This document shows, one piece after another, positions 26,246-34,402 of a stretch of 64,000 nucleotides of DNA (position 1 is its first letter; each line of letters starts with the position of its first letter). Source of the stretch: Skermanella sp. TT6 (GTDB lineage: Bacteria > Pseudomonadota > Alphaproteobacteria > Azospirillales > Azospirillaceae); NCBI RefSeq assembly GCF_016653635.2, contig NZ_CP067420.1, positions 5,668,001-5,732,000 on the forward strand. Reading direction: 5' to 3'. Made by a program: the position numbers and the translations under genes. The notes beneath the pieces were generated by a model. It did no database searches. It had not been told where the DNA came from and saw only the letters and a list, made by a program, of their open reading frames with translations.

Positions 26246-26619
26246 TTCGGCAGCTGGCCGCGGAACACGAACTCGTCATAGTGCTCGTCGAGCAGCTGGC
26301 CGCCGGTCCAGCGAACCTCTGTGACGCCCTCGGTGATGGTCTTGCCGTGGCTCTCGTACGGCGTTGCGAGCTTGCCGATCACGGTCGAGACCTCCCAGCC
26401 CGGCTTCGGCATGGGCTTCACGCTGACCATGCCGTCCGGCACCTTGACCCGCATCTCCCGCATGGGAGAACCCTCGCAGCCGTGACCGACCCGCATCACG
26501 GCCTTGTAGTAGCTCCCGGCGGGTGCCTCGGCGGTTTCGAGCGTGACATGTGCCATCGCCGCGCCGGTCATGGCGAGCGTCGTCGTGACCGCCAGCGCGG
26601 CCATCCTGATCCTGTTCAT
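26246..26619 (-). pseudogene. ycnI: ycnI (DUF1775), 5' part separated by inserted element
   Basis: A signal peptide ends AAMA immediately before His (HVTLETAEAPAGSYYKAVMRV), the N-terminal Cu-binding His of DUF1775/YcnI. It includes HGCEGSPMREMRVKVP with the conserved Cys and ends LDEHYDEFVFRGQLPN at the insertion, then stops a few codons into the element. The ATG at 26619 has GGAGGAG 8 nt upstream. YcnI is a periplasmic copper chaperone for CopCD. The truncated product lacks the last third. Confidence 0.88.
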
Positions 26620-26718
26620 CTGAATCACTCCTCCAGCATGGATGCGGACATCCATGCGGGCCAGCCCAGCGCGCCCAGCGTGGGACAGGCGGTTTCTGAA
26701 ACGGCTGAAATCTCGAGA

Positions 26719-27111
26719 TCAGCTGCTTTGGGGAGGAGCGCGAGCCTGGGCAATGATCAGGAAATCGAGGGAGGGCACCCAATCGCGGGCAACCATGGAC
26801 CAGGGTGCTTCAGTCGGGGCAAGCGTCCGGGCAATAACGGGGACGGATGAGGGCGGCGGGAGCAGCGCTTCCTGGAACCGACAGAAATGACAAACCTCAT
26901 GATGTCCATCGGCTCCGTCACGATTTCCCGATGGTTGGCTGTTGGATGGCTGCGTTTCATGGGCGGTATGCCGGTGTTCGTGACCGGCTTCGGCGGAGGC
27001 AACTGGAAGGAGCGGCAACAGCAGCCGGAACAGTAACAAGGCCGCCGCCAGCAGCGGCTTCAGCCGAACGGCCTGCCTCCCGCTTTCGATTAAGTGGCCT
27101 TGTTTCACCAT
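26719..27111 (-). CDS. DUF2946-family small protein
   Basis: This 130-residue protein has an N-terminal hydrophobic helix (LLAAALLLFRLLLPLLPVASA), a His cluster (HEHRHTAHE), the family core EVCHFCRFQEALLPPP with a CxxC pair, and a Pro/Ala-rich end. DUF2946 genes recur beside copper transport genes. Metal binding by the His and Cys motifs is likely but unproven. It is upstream of ycnI in the same direction. Confidence 0.6.
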   Translation of the reverse strand: MVKQGHLIESGRQAVRLKPLLAAALLLFRLLLPLLPVASAEAGHEHRHTAHETQPSNSQPSGNRDGADGHHEVCHFCRFQEALLPPPSSVPVIARTLAPTEAPWSMVARDWVPSLDFLIIAQARAPPQSS

Positions 27112-27168
27112 GATCCGTCCACGCAGCCCATGCTGTTTCCGTATCATCCCAGCGTTCAGTTTGCATTG

Positions 27169-27639
27169 TTACTTTTTCTGACGGAAGCCGTCATGGCATC
27201 CGGAGCATTCCTGGCCTACCCGTTTGAACTCGGACTGCAGCTGCGTCTTCTCGCCGGAGGCTGCCGCGGCCACCAGATCCTCGACGGCGGCATCGAAGCT
27301 GCGCATGCGCACATCGAATTCCGGGCGGCGGTCCCAAACGGCCTCGGTAGCCTCAGTGTGGTGACCGTCGCTGCCGGGCGGGAACATGTGCATCACATGC
27401 TCGCAGTGCTGGTGCATGGTCTCCGCGAGGCGCCGCGCCGTTTCCTGGTCGAACGCGGTCTTGCCGGCCAGCATGGCACCCAGCGCTTTCATGTGCTGGC
27501 CCATCTGCTTCATGAGATCCATGCGCTGGGCCACCACGCCGGTCGCTCCCTCGTGAGCCATGGCCGTCCCGGCTGTCAGGAGGACAGCAAAGGCGATCGC
27601 GGCAATGCGGCGCTGGGAGTTGGTTGCTATCCGTGACAT
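27169..27639 (-). CDS. Cytochrome c' family (c556-type) protein
   Basis: This 156-residue protein has a signal peptide (AIAFAVLLTAGTAMA) and a mostly helical mature part beginning HEGATGVVAQRMDLMKQMGQHMKAL. The C-terminal heme site ECSGCHDGFRQ is placed as in cytochrome c'/c556, where the Met in the N-terminal helix or an open site completes iron ligation. It is periplasmic. It precedes the DUF2946-ycnI-copCD genes and may shuttle electrons in the same envelope pathway; that link is inference. Confidence 0.85.
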   Translation of the reverse strand: MSRIATNSQRRIAAIAFAVLLTAGTAMAHEGATGVVAQRMDLMKQMGQHMKALGAMLAGKTAFDQETARRLAETMHQHCEHVMHMFPPGSDGHHTEATEAVWDRRPEFDVRMRSFDAAVEDLVAAAASGEKTQLQSEFKRVGQECSGCHDGFRQKK

Positions 27640-28292
27640 GCCGAGCTTCTTGCTGTGGTTCGAGAAATCCTCAGGAAGACGGCTGAGCCTCGAACTTATT
27701 CCGTCTCAGCTTTCCGGTTCCAGACCATGTCCCGCTTTCCCCTGCGGTTCAGCCGCAGCCAACTGCCGAGCGACTGCTGAGAGTGTCGAGGTCATCGCCT
27801 CGGGGGATCTGGCCCTCAAACTTCAGGGTACTCCCACTCTGTCGGAAGCGGCGCAAGCTGGGCCGACCTCGGGCACGGAATGACCGGTATCCTCGCATCA
27901 TTTGGCGATAGTGCCGTCATGGGATTACTTAGCTTTGGAAATTTTTGCCCTCCGAAGAATTAATACCAGACAATGCGGAATATGAGTATGGGCCGATTCG
28001 TCATGCTCCCGAAAACATCGCAAAGGGCGCAAGTGAACACATCCGCAGATATCAGCCTCGCAGAGATACAGTAGAAGGCCACATTTAGAATGAATGAAGC
28101 TGGATGCTCGGGATGTCGAGCATACTGCCGCGCTATGTTTTCAAGTGTTAGGCGCAATCCAAATTTGTCAATTTGAGATTTAAACTAGGATTAGTACGGA
28201 AGTGTAGTTTGAAATGGAACGGTAAAGTTTATCTAGCCTTCCAATTTTGGTGCGTTTACAAGTTTTGCCTTCGAAACAGGGAGTGCTGTCTG
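27640..28292. other. Intergenic stretch upstream of the cupredoxin operon
   Basis: No convincing gene on either strand. The part from about 27940 to 28270 is clearly richer in A/T than the flanks and presumably holds the promoter of the operon starting at 28293, but no operator was recognised. Confidence 0.5.
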
Positions 28293-29477
28293 ATGCGTAG
28301 GCGCCAATTCTTGAAGTATGGCAGTGTCTTTGCTGTGTTCACCACGGCCACCGCTTCCCTGACGTCCTTGGCTGCTGCGCAGACATCCGATCCTGGCGAC
28401 TTGCCAACCGGCGATGACGCCGATTTCGACCTGGAAATCGTTGACGTTGATGTTGAGCTGATCGACGGCAGCACCGTGCCGATGTACGCGTTCGCCCATG
28501 CAGGAAAGCCGCCGTCGATACCGGGCCCGATCCTCCGGGTTAAGCAGGGAGACACGGTCCGTATCGACATCCGGAACTCCAGTTCCCGCCCTCACGGCTT
28601 CCAGATCCTGGGCCAGAACATGTCCGCCATCGTCGGCCTAGCCCCGAGTGAGGGCGACGGCGAAGACAAGGCTCGGGTCGAGTTCACGGCAACGAAGCCG
28701 GGAACCTATTTCTACGTGGACGGCGACAACGCTCCGGTCAACCGCGTGCTCGGCCTGCACGGCGCGCTGATCGTGGAACCGGCGAACGGCTATGCCGACG
28801 GCAAAGTCAGGAAGAAACCGATGCCCTATCCGCCGGGAACCGCAACGACGAACATGAAGTCGCTGTTCACGGCGCTCGGCGAGGCAACCATCGACGGCAA
28901 ACCGGCCCGCTTCCCTGGCAAACCTTGGCAGGCCGGACGCGAGTATGTCTGGATCTTCAACCAGATTGACCCGGTCATGTGCCGCCGGATTGCCGCCGGG
29001 GAAGTACTCTCGGCATCGGAGTTCCAGGAGCAATTCCATCCCCGCTACTTCACGATCAACGGCCTGTGCGGCATGGACGCGGCGCATGACAAGGCCACGT
29101 GCCCGACCGGGCATGTCGGCGAGCCGGCGCTGCTGCGCACGATGAACGCCGGCCTGGCGACGCACTGTCCGCACATTCACGGCAACCATGTTTTCGTGCT
29201 GACCCAGAGCAACGCCAATGGCGTTCCCGTCTATCAGCAGGACATCTACGAACACGACGTCTGGCTCATGCCGCCCATGATGATCAAGGATGTCCTGCTT
29301 CCCTTCACCACCCCGCCGGACCTGCCGCCCGCGCCCTGGAAAATGGTGCAGGAGAAATACCCTCTCCAGTACCCCATGCACTGCCACAACGAAATCTCCC
29401 AGACTTCCGCCGGCGGCTCCTATCCGATGGGCTTGATGACGGACTGGGAAATCGAGGGGCCACTGGTAACCAGCTGA
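28293..29477 (+). CDS. Cupredoxin-domain multicopper oxidase-like protein, Tat-exported
   Basis: This 394-residue protein has a twin-Arg-like signal (MRRRQFLKYGSVFAVF). The first cupredoxin domain (IPGPILRVKQGDTVRIDI) has SRPHGFQ instead of the usual HxHG. The C-terminal domain keeps THCPHIHGNH and PMHCHNEISQTSAGGSYPMG, a type-1 copper motif with a Met ligand. The ATG at 28293 follows GGGAG; the upstream extension lacks a signal. It is first of three co-oriented genes with the next cupredoxin protein and a SCO protein. Role in copper or manganese oxidation is not determinable. Confidence 0.75.
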   Translation: MRRRQFLKYGSVFAVFTTATASLTSLAAAQTSDPGDLPTGDDADFDLEIVDVDVELIDGSTVPMYAFAHAGKPPSIPGPILRVKQGDTVRIDIRNSSSRPHGFQILGQNMSAIVGLAPSEGDGEDKARVEFTATKPGTYFYVDGDNAPVNRVLGLHGALIVEPANGYADGKVRKKPMPYPPGTATTNMKSLFTALGEATIDGKPARFPGKPWQAGREYVWIFNQIDPVMCRRIAAGEVLSASEFQEQFHPRYFTINGLCGMDAAHDKATCPTGHVGEPALLRTMNAGLATHCPHIHGNHVFVLTQSNANGVPVYQQDIYEHDVWLMPPMMIKDVLLPFTTPPDLPPAPWKMVQEKYPLQYPMHCHNEISQTSAGGSYPMGLMTDWEIEGPLVTS

Positions 29478-29624
29478 GCATCCGGGCGGAGACATCGGCA
29501 ACGTTCCGGTGGTCACGGTTGCACCGCCGTCCGGCAGATATGTGCCCATAAAACACTGTGATGGATGTCAGGACAGGCTCAGGGATCGAGATCTGTCCGG
29601 TCAGCTTGGCCTTGGAGGTTATCA

Positions 29625-30686
29625 ATGACAATCATTTACCGCCCTATTTTCGATCCCCTCGAGTTCGATACTTTCGGCTGCCACCCGTTCGAAGACGATC
29701 CCGCGACGCCTGACCGGACCAACCGGCAGGTCTTCGTGCGCCGCCAGGTCGCCGACTGGAACGTCGATATGAAGGACGGCTCGCAGCTGCAGTTCTGGGG
29801 CTTCAAGGATCCGGATATCTCCGGCAGCGACTCGCCGTGGCCGTCCAAGATCATCCGGGTCAAGCAGGGCCAGATCTTCCATTGCGAGTTCAAGCCGACC
29901 AAGGGCGCCCACACCATCCACTGGCACGGCATCGAACCCACGCCCATGAACGACGGCGTCGGCCACACCTCGTTCGAGGTCAAGAGCAGCTACGTCTACC
30001 AGTGGTGCGCCCACCAGGCCGGCACGTACCTCTACCACTGCCACAAGAACACTGTGTTGCACTTCGAGATGGGCATGTACGGCGTGCTCATCGTCGATCC
30101 GCTCACCAAACCCTCGGACACGAGGAACCCGAACTACCTCTACGATCCCCTGCCGGGTGACTTGACCCCCGGCATCACCCCCGGAGCACCCTACGGGGCG
30201 GAGTCGATCCTGGTGTTCGACGACGTCGATCCGGTGTGGCACAAGCTCGACCACAACGCCGGTATGTGCGGCGACGACGTCGGACTCGACAAGTTCAATC
30301 CGACGTACTTCCTGATCAACGGCGTCCACAACGGACTGTCGCAGATCGACAGGCGGACTGTCACCACGACCCAGGCCGGCAAGAACGTGCTGGTCCGTCT
30401 CGCCAACGCCTCCTACAGCCGGCTCTACGTGACGCTCCCCGTCGATGCCTGGATCGTCGAGGTCGATGGTCGTCCGCTTCGGGTAAACCGGGCCAAAGGT
30501 GCCTTCGCGGGACCCAGGAAGCTCGCCGCGAACACCCGGCTCGAGATCGCTGTGGCACAGCGCTATGCCCTCTGGATCCCGAACATCCCGAGGGGTGATC
30601 ACAGGATTACCGGCCATTTCCATCACTGGATCACCAACAAGCGGCATTTCGACGGGACGGCCGTCGCCAAGATCATCGCCACCTGA
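29625..30686 (+). CDS. Multicopper oxidase-like protein without signal peptide
   Basis: This 353-residue protein contains full first-domain copper motifs TIHWHGIEPTPMNDG, YQWCAHQAGTYLYHCHKNT and LHFEMGMYGVLIVD. The C-terminal domain is beta-rich with GHFHHWITNKRHF. The ATG follows GGAGG by 6 nt. No export signal is visible, so it may travel with the preceding Tat substrate as a hitch-hiker partner. Together the two proteins seem to supply complementary sites: one keeps HWHG/HCH, the other HIHG/HCH. Confidence 0.7.
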   Translation: MTIIYRPIFDPLEFDTFGCHPFEDDPATPDRTNRQVFVRRQVADWNVDMKDGSQLQFWGFKDPDISGSDSPWPSKIIRVKQGQIFHCEFKPTKGAHTIHWHGIEPTPMNDGVGHTSFEVKSSYVYQWCAHQAGTYLYHCHKNTVLHFEMGMYGVLIVDPLTKPSDTRNPNYLYDPLPGDLTPGITPGAPYGAESILVFDDVDPVWHKLDHNAGMCGDDVGLDKFNPTYFLINGVHNGLSQIDRRTVTTTQAGKNVLVRLANASYSRLYVTLPVDAWIVEVDGRPLRVNRAKGAFAGPRKLAANTRLEIAVAQRYALWIPNIPRGDHRITGHFHHWITNKRHFDGTAVAKIIAT

Positions 30687-30704
30687 GAAGAGGGTCTTTT
30701 GACC

Positions 30705-31715
30705 ATGCGGACCAAATTTTTTCTGAAAAGCTCCGGGCGGGCGGCGGTCCTGGCGACCCTCCTGATGGGCGGCACGGCATTGTACTTCGGCACTCTGGCA
30801 ATGTCCGCTAGCGCAACCCAGGACCAGGGCGCTCACGGCGCAGCCGTCCAGGCCGCTGAGCCGCAAGCCGGCGGCGGACACGGCTCGGGACATGGGTCTT
30901 CCGAACAGGCAAACCCCGAGGAAGCCCAGTCGGGCAGCCAGGGCTCCGGGCACGGCAGCGGCTACGGCGCTCATAGCGGCTGGCCGGAGCCGCGGCAGCT
31001 CGGCGGTGACTTCAGCCTGACCGACCATACGGGCCGCAAAGTCACTCTGGCCGATTTCAAGGGCAAGGCTGCCGCCTTCTACTTCGGCTATGCGCAGTGC
31101 GGCGACATTTGCCCGATCATCGGCACCAAGCTCGGCATGGCGGTCGATCTGATGGGCGACAAAGCGGATCAGATCAACATCGCCATGGTCAGTGTCGATG
31201 ACCGCAACGATGGTCCGAAGGAACTCGCCGCCTTCGTTGCCAAGCAGCACCCGCGCTTAATCGGCCTGTCCGGAACCCGCGGGGAGATCTACGACATCGC
31301 GGCCAAGTTCCGGGTTCGCCGGGACTATGTGACACAGAACCAGGTTGCCAAGGAAGGCGAGGAGCAGGCCGAAGCTCACAGCGGCGGCGCCCACGCAAGT
31401 GGAGCGGAGAGTCCCCAGACCTCCCATGAGGCGGCTTCCGGGCAGACTCATGAGGGCGCAGCAGCCGTGCAGACCGCGGGCAGCACGACTGAAGCCCAAG
31501 CCAAGACCACTACCCCAAGAGAGACGACTCCGGGCCAGCGGATCAGGATCCGATCCGCCTCGGACGACGCAACGCGGCTGCACAACATGGCGATGGCGCA
31601 TACCACGCACATCTACCTGCTGAACAAGAATGGCCAGGTGGTTCGATACATCTATCCCAGCATGACGCCGGAAAACCTCGCCAAGCGCCTCACCGATCTG
31701 GTTGACGAAGGCTGA
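30705..31715 (+). CDS. SCO1/SenC-family copper chaperone with low-complexity insert
   Basis: This 336-residue protein has an N-terminal membrane anchor, a His/Gly/Ser/Gln-rich linker, then the thioredoxin fold (FSLTDHTGRKVTLADFKGKA). The copper motif is CGDIC and the conserved His is in AHTTHIYLLNKNG. Between RRDYVTQNQ and RLHNMAMAH lies an insert of roughly 90 residues rich in Ala, Glu, Thr, Gln and His. SCO proteins deliver Cu(I) to oxidases or act as thiol reductases. The ATG at 30705 is preferred, though a TTG at 30699 fits the ribosome site. Confidence 0.82.
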   Translation: MRTKFFLKSSGRAAVLATLLMGGTALYFGTLAMSASATQDQGAHGAAVQAAEPQAGGGHGSGHGSSEQANPEEAQSGSQGSGHGSGYGAHSGWPEPRQLGGDFSLTDHTGRKVTLADFKGKAAAFYFGYAQCGDICPIIGTKLGMAVDLMGDKADQINIAMVSVDDRNDGPKELAAFVAKQHPRLIGLSGTRGEIYDIAAKFRVRRDYVTQNQVAKEGEEQAEAHSGGAHASGAESPQTSHEAASGQTHEGAAAVQTAGSTTEAQAKTTTPRETTPGQRIRIRSASDDATRLHNMAMAHTTHIYLLNKNGQVVRYIYPSMTPENLAKRLTDLVDEG

Positions 31716-31722
31716 ACCAGGG

Positions 31723-31923
31723 TCACTGGCCGGAGCCGGTTCCCGGCGGGAGCGAGGGGCGGTGCGGTTCGGCCATGGTTTCATGGCGCCGCTCCTCGAC
31801 CTCGGACATGCGGACGTAGGTGACCGCGAACAGGAGGGCGGCCAACCCAAGCAGGACGACAAAAAGTGCCCTGTTCTTCGACTTCAATCTCCGGGACTGC
31901 TCATCCGGCAGTAGGTTTGACAT
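31723..31923 (-). CDS. CoxF-like small membrane protein
   Basis: The 66 residues comprise a basic N-terminus (EQSRRLKSKNR), one TM helix (ALFVVLLGLAALLFAVTYVRM) and an acidic/polar C-terminus. This layout matches the small CoxF/cytochrome oxidase-associated peptides of alphaproteobacteria. It is convergent with the SCO gene (8 bp apart). Confidence 0.5.
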   Translation of the reverse strand: MSNLLPDEQSRRLKSKNRALFVVLLGLAALLFAVTYVRMSEVEERRHETMAEPHRPSLPPGTGSGQ

Positions 31924-32038
31924 CCTTCACCCCTGACGGCTTCGGTCTACAGGTAGGAGGCTTAACATTGCTCTGCATGGACAAGCATAGTCTATCTGCT
32001 TCGTCTCCGGCGCTCCATCGGAGCGCCCCGCATGCGGA

Positions 32039-33082
32039 TCAGCGCAGGGTGCCGCGCCGCCAGGCAAGGAGCCCGACCAGCAGCACGTAGCCGGTCGCAA
32101 CGGCCTGACCAGCGAAAAAGCTGCCCCCGAGGCCACCCGGTACGGCCGCGGCCATAGCGGCACCGAGTGTCGCCATGACACCGGCCAGGGGGACAAGGGT
32201 CAGGCCAATCCAGCGCCGCATTGGTGCCCAGAATGCCGGGATCATGAACACCGCCCACCCGGCGGCAAGCGCCCAGAGCGTTGCCTCGACACGCGCTGCG
32301 TTGGCGTCCTCCAATGCATCGTCGATTATGGCCGCGGCATCGACGCTCCCCTTCGCCACGAGCGCCAGATCGTCCTGGTCCATGCGAAGCGGGACCAGTC
32401 CGTGGCCGCTTTTGTCAACCGCGGCGATTACGCTCAAGGGACCGTCCCGCAACACCCGGTATACAACCCGACGGTCGCCGGCCGCCGGACGGTACACGGG
32501 ATCGGAGGATTGAGCTTTGCCGCTTGGTTGAAAGACGCCATAGGAGTCGCTGTCGGAGAGCACCATGCCCGTGGGCGGCTGGTAATCCTCACCCGGGCGC
32601 AAGGTCTCCAGCGCCGAGGGCGCCGCAGCAAGGAGCGCCTCGGTCAAAGCCCAACCGTCTAGACGCGCGCCGGGCGACGGTATGTACTGCGTCTCCTCGG
32701 GGATCCATCCTGTTTTACGCCCGCTGCGGTAGCGTTCCACGATACGTTGGACGGCCAACGCCCGCTCGAAGGTGACGCCCAGACTGGTGTCGGTAATCGG
32801 CTGACTGGCGGCTGCGGTCCCTCGAACGTAGACGACACGCCCGGCCAGATCCGAATTCGGTCTGGCAGGTTCGTCGCTGGCGAGCAGCGACTGAAGCGTG
32901 CCCACATGCGCCGCCCGCACTGCGGCGTCGGTATAGAACCAAGCGTGGATGCTGACGAGCACGAAGCTCAGGAAGAGAAAAGCTACCGACGCCGCCATGA
33001 ACAGAACCATCCGCCGCCTCCAAGGCACGCTCTGCTTCGGGGATGCAACGGTAAGGGTCATTGGGTCAGTTCTCATGGTCAT
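32039..33082 (-). CDS. TMEM43-like membrane protein
   Basis: This 347-residue protein has one TM near residues 27-47, a large extracytoplasmic domain of about 215 residues, and three or four C-terminal TM helices (LWALAAGWAVFMIPAFWAPM onward). This matches the TMEM43/LUMA family (PF07787), whose bacterial role is unknown. It is the last gene on the minus strand after the CDF exporter. No metal motif is seen. Confidence 0.55.
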   Translation of the reverse strand: MTMRTDPMTLTVASPKQSVPWRRRMVLFMAASVAFLFLSFVLVSIHAWFYTDAAVRAAHVGTLQSLLASDEPARPNSDLAGRVVYVRGTAAASQPITDTSLGVTFERALAVQRIVERYRSGRKTGWIPEETQYIPSPGARLDGWALTEALLAAAPSALETLRPGEDYQPPTGMVLSDSDSYGVFQPSGKAQSSDPVYRPAAGDRRVVYRVLRDGPLSVIAAVDKSGHGLVPLRMDQDDLALVAKGSVDAAAIIDDALEDANAARVEATLWALAAGWAVFMIPAFWAPMRRWIGLTLVPLAGVMATLGAAMAAAVPGGLGGSFFAGQAVATGYVLLVGLLAWRRGTLR

Positions 33083-33107
33083 GAAAGGTTGGCGTCCGGC
33101 TTCAACG

Positions 33108-33329
33108 TTATTCCGGGCGACGCTCGCGAGCCTTGATCTGGCTCAAGAGGTACTGCTCACGCGATGCCGGCATATGCTTCTCTTTCTGCTCGTCCAGGCC
33201 GCTGTCCAGGGCATCGGCACCTTGCGTCTGACAAAGCGGAGCATCCTCATGCGTCCGCGCACCGTAGCGGGGCACCGTTGCGGGCACCCAGACGGCCGGG
33301 AGCTCAGGACTGGCGACAATCCTCGCCAT
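33108..33329 (-). CDS. Possible small ORF after the CDF exporter
   Basis: This 73-codon frame overlaps the end of the CDF gene by 26 bp and ends KHMPASREQYLLSQIKARERRPE. No family recognised. Overlap with the exporter stop would allow coupled translation, but composition does not prove coding. Confidence 0.2.
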   Translation of the reverse strand: MARIVASPELPAVWVPATVPRYGARTHEDAPLCQTQGADALDSGLDEQKEKHMPASREQYLLSQIKARERRPE

Positions 33330-34392
33330 GCGCGCAGGCTCCGCGCTCGACCTGAACGGTTGCGTGGTCGAAGCCGAACCGCTCCTTCAAGGCGTGATTG
33401 ATGGCTGCAACGGCCTCGTTCTGGTCCGCTGCCTCGTCCACGACCGCGTGCAGAGTGATCATCCGGCGCTCGCTGGTGAGCGACCAGGCATGAACATGGT
33501 GGACGTCGATGACGCCGGCGACGCAGCGGACGGCGGCGCCGACACGCGCACTGTCGATGCCGTCTGGCGTGCCCTCCAGAAGGATATGCCCGGACTCCTT
33601 GGTCACCCTCCAGGCGCCGCGCAGGATGAGAAGAACGACCACGACCGACAGGATCGGGTCGATGGGAGTCCAGCCTGTCCACAGGATGATGAGGGCCGCG
33701 GCGATCGCGCCGACCGATCCCAGCATGTCCCCGAGGACGTGGAGCGCGGCTCCGCGAACATTCAGGTTCTCCTCCCCGCCCCGATGCAGGATCCAGAACG
33801 CGGCTATGTTCACCAGCAGGCCCAGGATCGCGACGACGAGCATCTGCCCGCCGAGCACCTCGACTGGATCGAACAGACGGCCGACAGCCTCGACGGTAAT
33901 CCAGGCCGAGATGACGAACAGTGAGATACCGTTCACGAAAGCGGCGAGCACCTGGAACCGGTGGTAACCGTAGGACCGCTTGAGGTCGGCCGGGCGTCTG
34001 GCCAGACGGAATGCGAACCAGGCCAACGCAAGGGAGGCGAAGTCGGTCAGCATATGCCCGGCGTCGGCGATCAGGGCCAGCGAGCCGGAGACGAGACCGC
34101 CGACGACCTCGGCGAACATGAAGCCGCCGGTCAGCACCATGGCCCACAGGACCTTGCGCTCGCTGCTGGTCGTTACCGCGTGACTGTGCCCCCCGGGACC
34201 ATGCTCGTGTGCGGCGTGCGAACCGTGGTCGTGTCCGACATGTGAGGCGTGATCATGCCCCGCGTGCGGCGCATGGTCCTGTTCGAGGCCGCTCGGGTGT
34301 CCCTGACCGTCGTGGTCATGATCGGCGTGATCATGCCCGTGGCTTGTGCCACTCGGGGATTTCTGATTGTGCGTTTCTATATCCGTGTTCAT
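33304..34392 (-). CDS. His-rich cation diffusion facilitator (ZitB/CzcD-like) zinc exporter
   Basis: This 362-residue protein has an N-terminal 70-residue His/Asp/Gly-rich tail (repeated GHDH, HASH, HGSH), then six TM helices with the zinc site LIADAGHMLTDFASL and LHVLGDMLGSVGAI. The cytosolic domain has VHHVHAWSLTSERRMI. The His-rich region binds metal and may sense it. The ATG at 34392 lies 10 bp after the dsbD stop, so both are one transcript. Confidence 0.88.
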   Translation of the reverse strand: MNTDIETHNQKSPSGTSHGHDHADHDHDGQGHPSGLEQDHAPHAGHDHASHVGHDHGSHAAHEHGPGGHSHAVTTSSERKVLWAMVLTGGFMFAEVVGGLVSGSLALIADAGHMLTDFASLALAWFAFRLARRPADLKRSYGYHRFQVLAAFVNGISLFVISAWITVEAVGRLFDPVEVLGGQMLVVAILGLLVNIAAFWILHRGGEENLNVRGAALHVLGDMLGSVGAIAAALIILWTGWTPIDPILSVVVVLLILRGAWRVTKESGHILLEGTPDGIDSARVGAAVRCVAGVIDVHHVHAWSLTSERRMITLHAVVDEAADQNEAVAAINHALKERFGFDHATVQVERGACAHGEDCRQS

Positions 34393-34402
34393 CCGTGTTC
34401 TC

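Noticed and set aside
27560-27883. Plus-strand 107-codon frame near the cytochrome c' gene
   Set aside because: Mostly antisense to the cytochrome start and its promoter; no motif, no ribosome site.
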